Positions 1 through 5,421 of a stretch of DNA of 5,421 bases are shown in pieces. Numbering within the stretch: position 1 is the stretch's first letter; every line of letters starts with the position of its first letter. The notes below the pieces were generated by a model. The model was not told the origin of the DNA and ran no database searches. It saw only the letters and a list, made by a program, of their open reading frames with translations. Both the position numbers and the translations under genes were made by a program. This stretch comes from Hydrogenophaga sp. (GTDB taxonomy: Bacteria; Pseudomonadota; Gammaproteobacteria; Burkholderiales; Burkholderiaceae_C). The DNA is taken from contig JAGXRS010000203.1 in assembly GCA_018335615.1 (NCBI GenBank), positions 1 through 5,421 on the forward strand, in the 5' to 3' direction.

Positions 1-1072
1 CGGCCCCCACGTCCACCGTGCGGATGGTCACAGGCAGACCCTGCATACCCTCCACCGCCCGCCGATAGGCCTCGTATTGCTCATCCTCGTCGGGCAGCTT
101 GCCCTTGCGGCCCATGAAGAGAAATTCGGTGCGGAACAGGCCCACACCCACGGCACCGGCCTTGAGGGCCGCCACAGCGTCGCCGGGCTGCTCGATGTTG
201 GCCAGCAACTCGATCTTCTGCCCATCCAGGGTGACGGCAGGGGTGTTCTTCAGGCGCGACAGCCGCTCGCGCTCCACTTCGCCCTGGCGCTGCTTGAACC
301 CGTACTCGGCCAGCAGCACCGGCGAAGGTTCGACCACCACCACGCCAGCGTCGCCATCGATGATGACCCAGTCGTCCTGCTGGATCAGGTGGCTGGCCGC
401 ACGCGCACCGACCACGGCCGGAATGTCCATGCTGCGCGCCACAATGGCGGTGTGGCTGGTCTTACCGCCCACGTCGGTGACGAAACCGGCAAACACGCTC
501 TGCTTGAACTGCAGCATGTCGGCCGGAGAAAGGTCGTGCGCGATCAGCACCAGCGGCGCCTCGGCGGCATCAGGGGAGGCGGTCGGACGCGGACCAGACG
601 GCGCCGCCACAGGCGACGCCACCCCGCGCATCACCCGCAGAAGCCGCTCGACCACCTGCTCCAGATCGGCCTTGCGCTCACGCAGGTAGGGATCCTCCAT
701 TTCGTCGAACTGGCGCGCGATCACCTCCAGCTGGCTGGTGAGCGCCCACTCTGCGTTGTAGTGGCGCTCGACGATCCAGTGCTTGACGCCGCTGGTGAGT
801 TGCTCATCCTGCAGCAACATGAGGTGCACGTCGAGCAGGGCGGCCAGCTCGGGGTGGGCGTCGTTCGCCCCCTGCGCCGCCAGACCCTGCTGCAGGCGCA
901 CGATCTCGTCGGCGACCTCGTCGCGGGCACTGCGCAGGCGGTCAATCTCGGCACCCACCTGGTCGTTGGTGACGAAATAGTGGGCCACGTCCAGCCGGCT
1001 GGACGCCACGATCACGGCGCGACCGATCGCGACACCCCGCGAAACCGCCTGGCCGTGGACAACAAAGCTCAT
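1..1072 (-). CDS. ptsI: PTS Enzyme I (PEP–protein phosphotransferase), N-terminal part
   Basis: Enzyme I takes phosphate from phosphoenolpyruvate onto a histidine and passes it to HPr, the first step of the cytoplasmic PTS relay. The 357 visible codons start MSFVVHGQAVSRGVAIG, a typical EI beginning. Residues about 1–145 form the HPr-binding helical region. The phospho-histidine domain carries GGKTSHTAIVARS with active His207, followed by DIPAVVG. The PEP-binding barrel begins near residue 275, with GLFRTEF (Arg314) and TIRTVDVGA (Arg351) matching the PEP-binding arginines 296 and 332 of E. coli EI. The remaining C-terminal barrel and active-site cysteine lie beyond the left edge, so the gene is partial because of the window, not broken. 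An Ala/Pro-rich stretch (about residues 150–172) makes the region before the active His longer than in E. coli, where it is His189. The start is fixed by a good Shine-Dalgarno sequence 8 bases upstream. It lies 52 bases after ptsH. Identity is very secure. Confidence 0.97.
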   Translation of the reverse strand, partial: MSFVVHGQAVSRGVAIGRAVIVASSRLDVAHYFVTNDQVGAEIDRLRSARDEVADEIVRLQQGLAAQGANDAHPELAALLDVHLMLLQDEQLTSGVKHWIVERHYNAEWALTSQLEVIARQFDEMEDPYLRERKADLEQVVERLLRVMRGVASPVAAPSGPRPTASPDAAEAPLVLIAHDLSPADMLQFKQSVFAGFVTDVGGKTSHTAIVARSMDIPAVVGARAASHLIQQDDWVIIDGDAGVVVVEPSPVLLAEYGFKQRQGEVERERLSRLKNTPAVTLDGQKIELLANIEQPGDAVAALKAGAVGVGLFRTEFLFMGRKGKLPDEDEQYEAYRRAVEGMQGLPVTIRTVDVGA

Positions 1073-1124
1073 GTGCCGCGCCCCTTTTGCCCGGTCGTTC
1101 CCTGCCCCACCGCGCTGTGCACCA
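1073..1124 (-). other. ptsH–ptsI intergenic spacer
   Basis: These 52 bases are the largest gap in the minus-strand gene series. They hold the ptsI ribosome binding site. There is a weak, interrupted inverted repeat: GTGC and CGCG near one end face CGCG and GCAC near the other, with a four-base bulge. No U-tract follows it, so it is not a convincing intrinsic terminator. No promoter was recognised. Confidence 0.5.
1081..1086 (-). promoter_or_regulatory. Ribosome binding site of ptsI
   Basis: On the minus strand AAGGGG lies 8 bases before the ATG at 1072, the clearest Shine-Dalgarno sequence in the minus-strand gene set. It fixes the EI start and suggests that EI is translated independently of HPr, unlike the overlapping genes upstream. 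Confidence 0.7.
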
Positions 1125-1394
1125 TCACTCCCCTTCGCCGAACTTGTCGTCGATCAGCGCCACCAGCGCGTCCATGGCCACCTGCTCGTCTTCGCCCACG
1201 GTCTCGATCTCGACCGTGCTGCCCAGGCCGGCGGCCAGCATCATCACGCCCATGATGCTCTTGGCGTTGACGCGCCGCTCCCCGCGCATCATCCACACCT
1301 CGCTGGCAAAGCTGCCGGCGAGCTTGGTGAGTTTGGCGGAGGCCCGGGCGTGCAGCCCGAGCTTATTGCTGATGGTCACGGTGGTCTTGATCAT
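1125..1394 (-). CDS. ptsH: Phosphocarrier protein HPr
   Basis: HPr is the small cytoplasmic phosphocarrier between Enzyme I and EIIA proteins. The 89-residue product has the normal family length. The active-site motif is LGLHARASAK, with His15 at the canonical position and Arg17 beside it. The second signature, NAKSIMGVMMLAA, puts Ser46 exactly where HPr kinase/phosphorylase acts, so dual control by EI (His) and HprK (Ser) is likely if hprK is present elsewhere; it is not in this window. The start is set by this numbering and by a weak AGAAGAG Shine-Dalgarno sequence (1401–1407) six bases upstream, inside the EIIA gene. The first 32 bases overlap the 3' end of the EIIA gene in another frame, implying translational coupling. 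EI follows 52 bases later. Nothing is missing from the fold. Identity is very secure. Confidence 0.98.
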   Translation of the reverse strand: MIKTTVTISNKLGLHARASAKLTKLAGSFASEVWMMRGERRVNAKSIMGVMMLAAGLGSTVEIETVGEDEQVAMDALVALIDDKFGEGE

Positions 1395-1809
1395 GGGTGG
1401 CTCTTCTGGCCTGGTTCTGGGGAGCGGTCACCGCCACCTGAATCACGCCCTGCGTGGCACCGATCATGGCGCGCGAGATCAGCGCGTCCAGCGACTCGTG
1501 TCGGTACGACACGGTGCGCAGCAGCATCGGCAGGTTCACGCCGGTGATGAGCTTGGACCGCACGCCATCAACCAGCTTTTGCGCCACGTTGCAGGGCGTG
1601 GCGCCGAACACGTCGGTCACCACCAGCGTGCTCGGCAGACCGAGCTGGCGCATCAGGGCGCGGGCCTGGGCCAGGGATTCTTCAGGGGGCACATTAGGCT
1701 GGACATCCAGAGCCGACACCGCCGCGGCGCTGTCGGGGAACACATGCAGCACGCACTGACGCAAGGCGGTGGCCAGCGGCGCGTGGGCAATGATCAGGAT
1801 GCCGTTCAT
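1363..1809 (-). CDS. PTS EIIA component, mannose (EIIA-Man) family
   Basis: This 148-residue cytoplasmic protein accepts phosphate from HPr. Its start, MNGILIIAHAPLA, places the phospho-histidine at His9. TDVFGATPCN supplies Asp66, equivalent to the aspartate that hydrogen-bonds the active histidine (His10/Asp67) in E. coli ManX. The length matches a free-standing IIA domain with no fused IIB domain. The polar, His/Asp-rich tail (about residues 134–148) lies beyond the conserved domain, and its last ten codons overlap ptsH. The start ATG is 9 bases after the MFS stop and has no visible Shine-Dalgarno sequence, so translation is probably coupled to the upstream gene. No EIIB or EIIC partner is present, so a regulatory role (phosphate-state signalling, as proposed for beta-proteobacterial EIIA–HPr–EI clusters) is inferred rather than sugar uptake. 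A label such as manX would overstate what is known. Confidence 0.93.
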   Translation of the reverse strand: MNGILIIAHAPLATALRQCVLHVFPDSAAAVSALDVQPNVPPEESLAQARALMRQLGLPSTLVVTDVFGATPCNVAQKLVDGVRSKLITGVNLPMLLRTVSYRHESLDALISRAMIGATQGVIQVAVTAPQNQARRATHDQDHRDHQQ

Positions 1810-1818
1810 ACAAACAGT

Positions 1819-3141
1819 TTAGCCGCGATGCGCGGGCGTGGCGGTCGAGCGTGAGCGCAGATAGGGCCGCAGGAAGGCGAGATAGGCCAGTGTGGAGGCG
1901 CCCAGGAACACGCCGAAAGCCCCACGGTAGCGGTCGGACTCGCTCCAGCCGAAGAAGCCGAAAGCATCAATCACCAGGCCAATGCCCCATTGCACGACGA
2001 ACACGCCGGCGAAGATGGCCAGGTTGTAGGCCGAGAGCGCACGCCCCGCCGCTTCGGCGGGCAGGGCCATGGCCACCGCGGGCTGACTCAGCGTGACAAA
2101 GGTGCAACTCACGCAGAACAGCGCCCACAGCGGCCATCCCGCATCGGCACCCAACCCGATGATGCTGGCCAGCACCAGCAGGCTCAGCGGCAGACCCCAC
2201 GCGATGACGCGGGCAGCCGCCAGGCCGCGACGCGCCAGGTGCGGGTTCACCACACCCCAGAGCCAGAAGGCGGTGAGCATCGACAGGTTGATGCCGAACA
2301 GCCCGGCGGCCGACTGCTGCGGCGTGTAGCCGGCCACGTTCACCATCCAGGGCCCGGCCCACAGGGTCTGCACCGCCAGCATGCCACCATAATTGACGAA
2401 GCCGATGGGCAGCATCTGGCGGAAATACGGGTGGCGCCAGATCAGGCCATAGCCCGCCGGCGTGGGCGGCGAGGCATCGTTGCCGCCCGCGGGCACGGCT
2501 TTGCGCCACGGCGGCACAGCCGCCGCGATGCCGGCCATGGCCACCAGCATCATCGCGGCCAGCGCCCAGAACAGCCCGCGCCAGCCCATGAGCGGCATCA
2601 GCCACTGCACCGGCAGCGTGGCCGCCACCATGCCCAGCGAGCCGGTCATGAGCATCCACGAATTGGCCCGCATCTGGGCGGCCGGCGCCAGCCAGCGGCG
2701 GTAACCGGTGAGCGGCGCCATCAGACAGGCGCTCACGCCCATGCCGGTGAGCACCCGTGCCGCCAGCAACCCCGAGAAACTCGTGGCCATCGCAAACGCG
2801 GCGCAGCCCAGCACTGCCAGCAGCAGAAAACCCAGGATCACCCGGCGCGGCCCGTAGCGGTCCAGCCAGGTGCCCAGGGGAAGTTGCGTCAGGGCAAAAC
2901 CCAGAAAGTACCCGCCAGCCAGCAGGCCCAGGTCGCTGGCCTGCAGCGACAGCTCCACGCTGAGCACGGGCGAGATCGTGGCCGTGACCGCGCGCACCAG
3001 TGCCGAGAAGAAGTAGGCCAGGGCGAACGAGAGGAACACCACGATGGCGGCGCGGTAGCCCAGCAGGTCCGGCGCGGCCGGTGCGGCAGCGGCATGCGGC
3101 GGGGCCGGGCCGCTGGCTGCCGCATTGGAAGACGCATTCAT
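1819..3141 (-). CDS. Major facilitator superfamily (MFS) transporter
   Basis: This is a 440-residue inner-membrane secondary transporter whose substrate cannot be read from sequence. After an Ala/Pro-rich cytoplasmic N-terminus (about residues 1–28), the protein shows two halves of roughly six hydrophobic segments. They are separated by a polar loop near residues 210–240. The MFS motif A is clear between segments 2 and 3: GTWLDRYGPRR (90–100). A partial signature, GRALSAYNL (366–374), precedes a late membrane helix. Length is normal for the family. The ATG overlaps the lipoprotein stop as ATGA, with GAAGGG 11 bases upstream, so the two are probably translationally coupled. The TAA stop is 9 bases before the EIIA start. 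The operon position hints at co-expression with the PTS relay, but MFS proteins are not PTS permeases and a direct link is inference. The family call is secure and the substrate unknown. Confidence 0.92.
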   Translation of the reverse strand: MNASSNAAASGPAPPHAAAAPAAPDLLGYRAAIVVFLSFALAYFFSALVRAVTATISPVLSVELSLQASDLGLLAGGYFLGFALTQLPLGTWLDRYGPRRVILGFLLLAVLGCAAFAMATSFSGLLAARVLTGMGVSACLMAPLTGYRRWLAPAAQMRANSWMLMTGSLGMVAATLPVQWLMPLMGWRGLFWALAAMMLVAMAGIAAAVPPWRKAVPAGGNDASPPTPAGYGLIWRHPYFRQMLPIGFVNYGGMLAVQTLWAGPWMVNVAGYTPQQSAAGLFGINLSMLTAFWLWGVVNPHLARRGLAAARVIAWGLPLSLLVLASIIGLGADAGWPLWALFCVSCTFVTLSQPAVAMALPAEAAGRALSAYNLAIFAGVFVVQWGIGLVIDAFGFFGWSESDRYRGAFGVFLGASTLAYLAFLRPYLRSRSTATPAHRG

Positions 3142-3719
3142 GGCAGCCGCAGCCCTTCAAAAAACGTGGTGACCACTTCGTCCGGCAGCGCTGGCCCGTA
3201 GATGGCCGCCTGGTAGACCTGCTGGCCCCGCGAAAAGTGGGCCGCGCGCATCTGCACCGTGCGCTGGTCGTGCTGCGTGCCCTGCGCCACCAGCCCCAGC
3301 GCCTGGTCGGCACCGCGCACCGCGGGCGTCCATTGCAGGTCTGTTTCGCCGGCGCGTGCGGGATCGACACGGATCGCCGCGAGTGCCGCGCCCCGCCACC
3401 GGGCGAGCGCCTCGGTGCTGGGGTCGCTGGCGGCCAGCTCCGCCCAGGCCACGGCGAAGGTGAGACCACCGGTTTCGCAGCTGTGCATGTGCAGCGTGAC
3501 GGACGATTCGCCCAGCGGCGCGGGGCGCTCGGCCTGCTCCGGCTTGCAGGGCATGAGGGCGAGCAGGGGCGAGCCGGCGGGGCGGATCTCGCGCCAGTTG
3601 TACGTGGGGCTGCAGGCCGTCAGCGCCAGTGTCACCGCGAGCAGGCCCGGCAACAGGCAGCGCAGACCTTGCCGTGAAGCCGGTGGCGCAGGGAGGGCAA
3701 TTGGATGGGGGGAAGGCAT
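3138..3719 (-). CDS. Small putative outer-membrane lipoprotein of unknown function
   Basis: I do not recognise this 193-residue protein. It has a lipoprotein signal: arginines at 16 and 20, a hydrophobic stretch (about 22–34), then lipobox LTAC with the lipidated cysteine at 36. Ser37 at position +2 predicts Lol sorting to the outer membrane. The mature part is about 158 residues. It has two further cysteines (Cys58 in MPCKP and Cys81 in HSCETGG) that could form a periplasmic disulfide. It ends in FFEGLRLP, after alternating hydrophobic segments that suggest a small alpha/beta domain. The n-region is long and no clear Shine-Dalgarno sequence precedes the ATG at 3719. Later in-frame TTG or GTG codons would shorten the signal too far, so this ATG was kept. 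The stop overlaps the MFS start (ATGA), tying the two genes together. The lipoprotein call is strong; the function is unknown. Confidence 0.82.
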   Translation of the reverse strand: MPSPHPIALPAPPASRQGLRCLLPGLLAVTLALTACSPTYNWREIRPAGSPLLALMPCKPEQAERPAPLGESSVTLHMHSCETGGLTFAVAWAELAASDPSTEALARWRGAALAAIRVDPARAGETDLQWTPAVRGADQALGLVAQGTQHDQRTVQMRAAHFSRGQQVYQAAIYGPALPDEVVTTFFEGLRLP

Positions 3720-3750
3720 GCGACAGCGTCAGCCCGCGAGGGCGCGCACA
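3720..3750. promoter_or_regulatory. Short divergent intergenic region (lipoprotein / CoA-transferase)
   Basis: Only 31 bases separate the two divergent start codons. No convincing -35/-10 pair was seen for either direction here or in the flanking 60 bases, so the promoters probably lie inside the opposing genes. The region contains the CoA-transferase ribosome binding site and a small GCCC–GCGA–GGGC inverted repeat (3732–3743). Confidence 0.5.
3738..3742 (+). promoter_or_regulatory. Ribosome binding site deciding the CoA-transferase start
   Basis: GAGGG ends 8 bases before the ATG at 3751 and 17 bases before the alternative ATG at 3760. The spacing favours 3751, giving a product starting MAVMNALDGIRIL. 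The family-conserved part begins only at DGIRILDLS, so the conserved sequence alone does not settle the choice. Confidence 0.55.
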
Positions 3751-5025
3751 ATGGCAGTGATGAACGCTCTGGATGGTATCCGCATACTCGATTTGTCGCG
3801 CGTGCTCGCCGGCCCCTGGTGCACGCAGACCCTGGCCGACCTCGGCGCCGAGGTGGTGAAAGTTGAACGCCCGCCGGGACCACGGCACCCGGGCGGTGAC
3901 GACACGCGCGGCTGGGGCCCGCCCTTCCTGCAGGGCCGCGACGGCGCCGACACCGCCGAGGCCGCCTATTACCTGGGCGCCAACCGCAACAAGCGCTCCA
4001 TCACCTGCGACATCGCCACGCCCGAAGGTCAGGTGCTGATCCGGGAACTGGCCGCCCGGGCCGACGTGTTCGTGGAGAACTACAAGGTGGGCGACATGGC
4101 GCGCTACGGGCTCGATTTTTCGAGCCTGCACGCCCTCAACCCCCGGCTGGTGTACTGCTCCATCACCGGCTTCGGGCAGACCGGGCCCTACAAGGACCGG
4201 GCCGGCTACGACTACGCCGTTCAGGGCATGGGCGGCCTCATGAGCGTGACCGGCGAGCGCGACGACCGCCCCGGCGGCGGGCCGCAGAAAGTGGGCGTGG
4301 CGGTGGCCGACCTGTTCACCGGCCTGTACGCCACGGTGGCCATCCAGGCCGCGCTGCGACACGCCGAGCGCACCGGCGAGGGCCAGCACATCGACATGGC
4401 GCTGCTCGACACGCAGGTGGCCATGCTGGCCAACCTGGGCGCGAACTACCTGGTGCGCGGGCGCGAGACCGGCCAGGTGCCGGGCCGCGCGGGCAATGCC
4501 CACGCCAACATCGTGCCCTACCAGGTGTTTGAAGTGGCGCCCGATGCCAGCGGCCAGCCCCAATACGTGATCCTGGCGGTGGGCAACGACGGTCAGTTCG
4601 CCAAGTTCTGCACCGTCGCCGGCCACACCGAATGGGCCACGGACCCGCGCTTTGCCCGCAACCAGGACCGCGTGCGCCACCGCGAGCAGCTGGTGCCCCT
4701 GATCGAGGCGGTCATGAAGACCCGGGGCAAGGCCGACTGGCTTGACGCGCTCGAGGCCGCCCAGGTACCCGGTGGCCCCATCAACAACCTAGCCGAGGTG
4801 TTCGCCGATGAGCATGTGCTGGCGCGCGGCATGGTGCAGCGCTGGGAGCACCCGCTGGCCGACGCGGTGGACCTGGTGGCCAGCCCGATCAAGCTCAGCG
4901 CCACGCCCGTTCGTGCCGACCTGCCACCACCCCTGCTCGGCCAGCACACCGCAGAGGTGCTGGCCGAATGGCTGGATTGCCCGGCCGAGCGCTTGTCAGC
5001 CCTGCGCCAGCGCGGTATCGTCTGA
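3751..5025 (+). CDS. Class III CoA-transferase, CaiB/BaiF family
   Basis: Family III enzymes move coenzyme A between carboxylic acids through an aspartyl-CoA mixed anhydride, in the cytoplasm. The 424-residue product has the usual family length. It opens with the classic N-terminal signature DGIRILDLSRVLAGPWCTQ, then LADLGAEVVKVE and a GDDTRGWGPPF segment. NRNKRSI, DVFVENYKVG, SITGFGQTGPY and AGYDYAVQGMGG follow in family order. The catalytic aspartate is Asp187 in VAVADLFTG, matching Asp169 of formyl-CoA transferase. The C-terminal part has GQHIDMALLD, VPGGPINN and LGQHTAEVL, all typical. Many relatives use succinyl-CoA or dicarboxylate acceptors, but nothing visible fixes the substrates, so no symbol is given. 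The open frame extends upstream to 3259, but that part is antisense to the lipoprotein gene and unlike the family. A thioredoxin-like gene follows after 27 bases. The family is very secure; the substrate is unknown. Confidence 0.95.
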   Translation: MAVMNALDGIRILDLSRVLAGPWCTQTLADLGAEVVKVERPPGPRHPGGDDTRGWGPPFLQGRDGADTAEAAYYLGANRNKRSITCDIATPEGQVLIRELAARADVFVENYKVGDMARYGLDFSSLHALNPRLVYCSITGFGQTGPYKDRAGYDYAVQGMGGLMSVTGERDDRPGGGPQKVGVAVADLFTGLYATVAIQAALRHAERTGEGQHIDMALLDTQVAMLANLGANYLVRGRETGQVPGRAGNAHANIVPYQVFEVAPDASGQPQYVILAVGNDGQFAKFCTVAGHTEWATDPRFARNQDRVRHREQLVPLIEAVMKTRGKADWLDALEAAQVPGGPINNLAEVFADEHVLARGMVQRWEHPLADAVDLVASPIKLSATPVRADLPPPLLGQHTAEVLAEWLDCPAERLSALRQRGIV

Positions 5026-5052
5026 CGCAGTTCCAGACGACCGGCCAGCCCC

Positions 5053-5421
5053 ATGACCACCGCCACCCCCGCCGCGCCCACACGCGCCCTGCCCGGTGCC
5101 TTGCCCACCCCGGCCTCGCTGCGCGGTGCCGCCCAGGCCGCGGCCGCACGGGGTGAACCGCTGGTGGTCATGACCACGCTCCCCGGCTGCCCCTATTGCG
5201 ATCTGGTGCGCAACCACCACCTGCTGCCCATGCTGCGCGAAGGTCGCGTGGTGGCGGTGCAGCTGGACGTGCGCGACCGCACCAGCAACCTGCAAGGCTT
5301 CGGCGGCGAGAACACCACACCGGCCGACCAGCTTCGCCTGTGGAAGGCGCGGTTCACGCCCACGGTGCTGTTCTTCGGCCCCGATGGGCGCGAACTGGCC
5401 GAGCGGCTGGTGGGTGTGGCC
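5053..5421 (+). CDS. Thioredoxin-fold protein with CPYC motif, 3'-truncated by window
   Basis: The visible 123 residues suggest a thiol-disulfide protein. After an Ala/Pro-rich N-terminus (about 1–34) come a beta strand, EPLVVMTTLPG, and the redox motif CPYC (Cys46, Cys49). Further on, RFTPTVLFFGPDG (100–112) carries the cis-proline segment next to the active site in thioredoxin-like proteins. CPYC is the glutaredoxin-type dipeptide, while the TPTVLFF–GPDG strand pair is closer to thioredoxin or DsbE/SoxW-like proteins, so the subfamily is uncertain. No signal peptide or membrane segment is seen, implying a cytoplasmic location unless the start is wrong. ATG 5053 is the first possible start codon after the in-frame TGA at 5023–5025. 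It lacks a clear Shine-Dalgarno sequence, which suggests coupling to the upstream CoA-transferase gene. The frame is open to the right edge, so the C-terminus is not visible. Confidence 0.85.
   Translation, partial: MTTATPAAPTRALPGALPTPASLRGAAQAAAARGEPLVVMTTLPGCPYCDLVRNHHLLPMLREGRVVAVQLDVRDRTSNLQGFGGENTTPADQLRLWKARFTPTVLFFGPDGRELAERLVGVA

Larger units (their letters stand above)
1..3719 (-). other. Probable five-gene operon: lipoprotein–MFS–EIIA–HPr–EI
   Basis: Five genes run in the same direction, with a 4-base overlap, a 9-base gap, a 32-base overlap and a 52-base gap. No terminator-like hairpin with a U-tract lies between any of them. This supports one transcript starting at or upstream of 3719. 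The unit continues past the left edge because ptsI is incomplete. An additional internal promoter for the PTS genes inside the MFS gene cannot be excluded by eye. Confidence 0.65.

Noticed and set aside
1073..1124. Hairpin between ptsH and ptsI as a terminator or attenuator
   Set aside because: The pairing is interrupted by a four-base bulge and there is no U-tract. The ptsI ribosome binding site occupies the region.
77..1255. 392-codon plus-strand open frame opposite ptsI and the end of ptsH
   Set aside because: It is antisense to two certain genes, and its translation is rich in His, Arg and Gln with no recognisable domain, the usual shadow pattern in GC-rich DNA.
1816..1850. Possible minus-strand promoter just upstream of the EIIA gene (TAAACT as -10, TCGACC as -35)
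   Set aside because: Each element matches only 4 of 6 consensus bases and the spacing is 21 bases, too long for a normal sigma-70 promoter. The -10 element is also only about ten bases before the start codon.
1087..1854. 255-codon plus-strand open frame across ptsH and the EIIA gene
   Set aside because: It is antisense to HPr and EIIA, whose catalytic motifs are intact, and shows no protein family signature.
1990..3201. 403-codon plus-strand open frame opposite the MFS gene
   Set aside because: It is a Gln/Arg/His-rich antisense shadow of the membrane-protein gene with no domain.
1967..3469. 500-codon minus-strand open frame overlapping the MFS and lipoprotein genes
   Set aside because: It is in a different frame from the real MFS and lipoprotein genes, is low in complexity (Gly, Arg, Ala) and lacks membrane segments or motifs.
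3259..3750. Upstream in-frame extension of the CoA-transferase
   Set aside because: The added residues are antisense to the lipoprotein gene and unlike the family N-terminus. The ribosome binding site and the DGIRILDLS motif both place the start near 3751.
3157..4680. 507-codon minus-strand open frame opposite the CoA-transferase
   Set aside because: It is antisense to a gene with a complete set of family III CoA-transferase motifs, then runs out of frame through the lipoprotein gene. It has no family features.

Overview
The window is GC-rich (well above 60% by eye) and densely coding, with gaps of at most about 50 bases. Its codon use and gene content fit a beta-proteobacterial chromosome, probably order Burkholderiales and possibly family Comamonadaceae. 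That placement rests on the general look of the proteins and on a mannose-type EIIA–HPr–EI cluster, not on a database search. No RNA genes, mobile elements, CRISPR arrays or integration scars were seen.

Minus strand, read from 3719 down to 1: five tightly packed genes that look like one transcription unit. They encode a small outer-membrane-type lipoprotein of unknown function (3719–3138), a 12-segment MFS transporter (3141–1819), a mannose-family PTS EIIA protein (1809–1363), HPr (1394–1125) and the N-terminal two thirds of PTS Enzyme I (1072 to the window edge). The junctions are a 4-base ATGA overlap, a 9-base gap, a 32-base overlap and a 52-base gap. The last three genes form the soluble phosphorelay PEP → EI → HPr → EIIA. 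All phospho-acceptor histidines are present, and HPr also carries the Ser46 site used by HPr kinase. No EIIB or EIIC gene lies in the window, which fits a regulatory rather than sugar-transporting PTS.

Plus strand, from 3751 rightward: a complete class III (CaiB/BaiF) CoA-transferase, 31 bases from the divergent lipoprotein gene. After 27 bases comes the start of a thioredoxin-fold protein with a CPYC motif, which runs off the right edge. These two genes could be co-transcribed.

Most of this is well-known biology. The points worth a second look are the lipoprotein and MFS genes joined to the front of the PTS phosphorelay, the long EIIA/HPr overlap, the very short divergent intergenic region, and the in-frame TGA that alone separates the CoA-transferase from the thioredoxin-like gene. 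No convincing new system was found.
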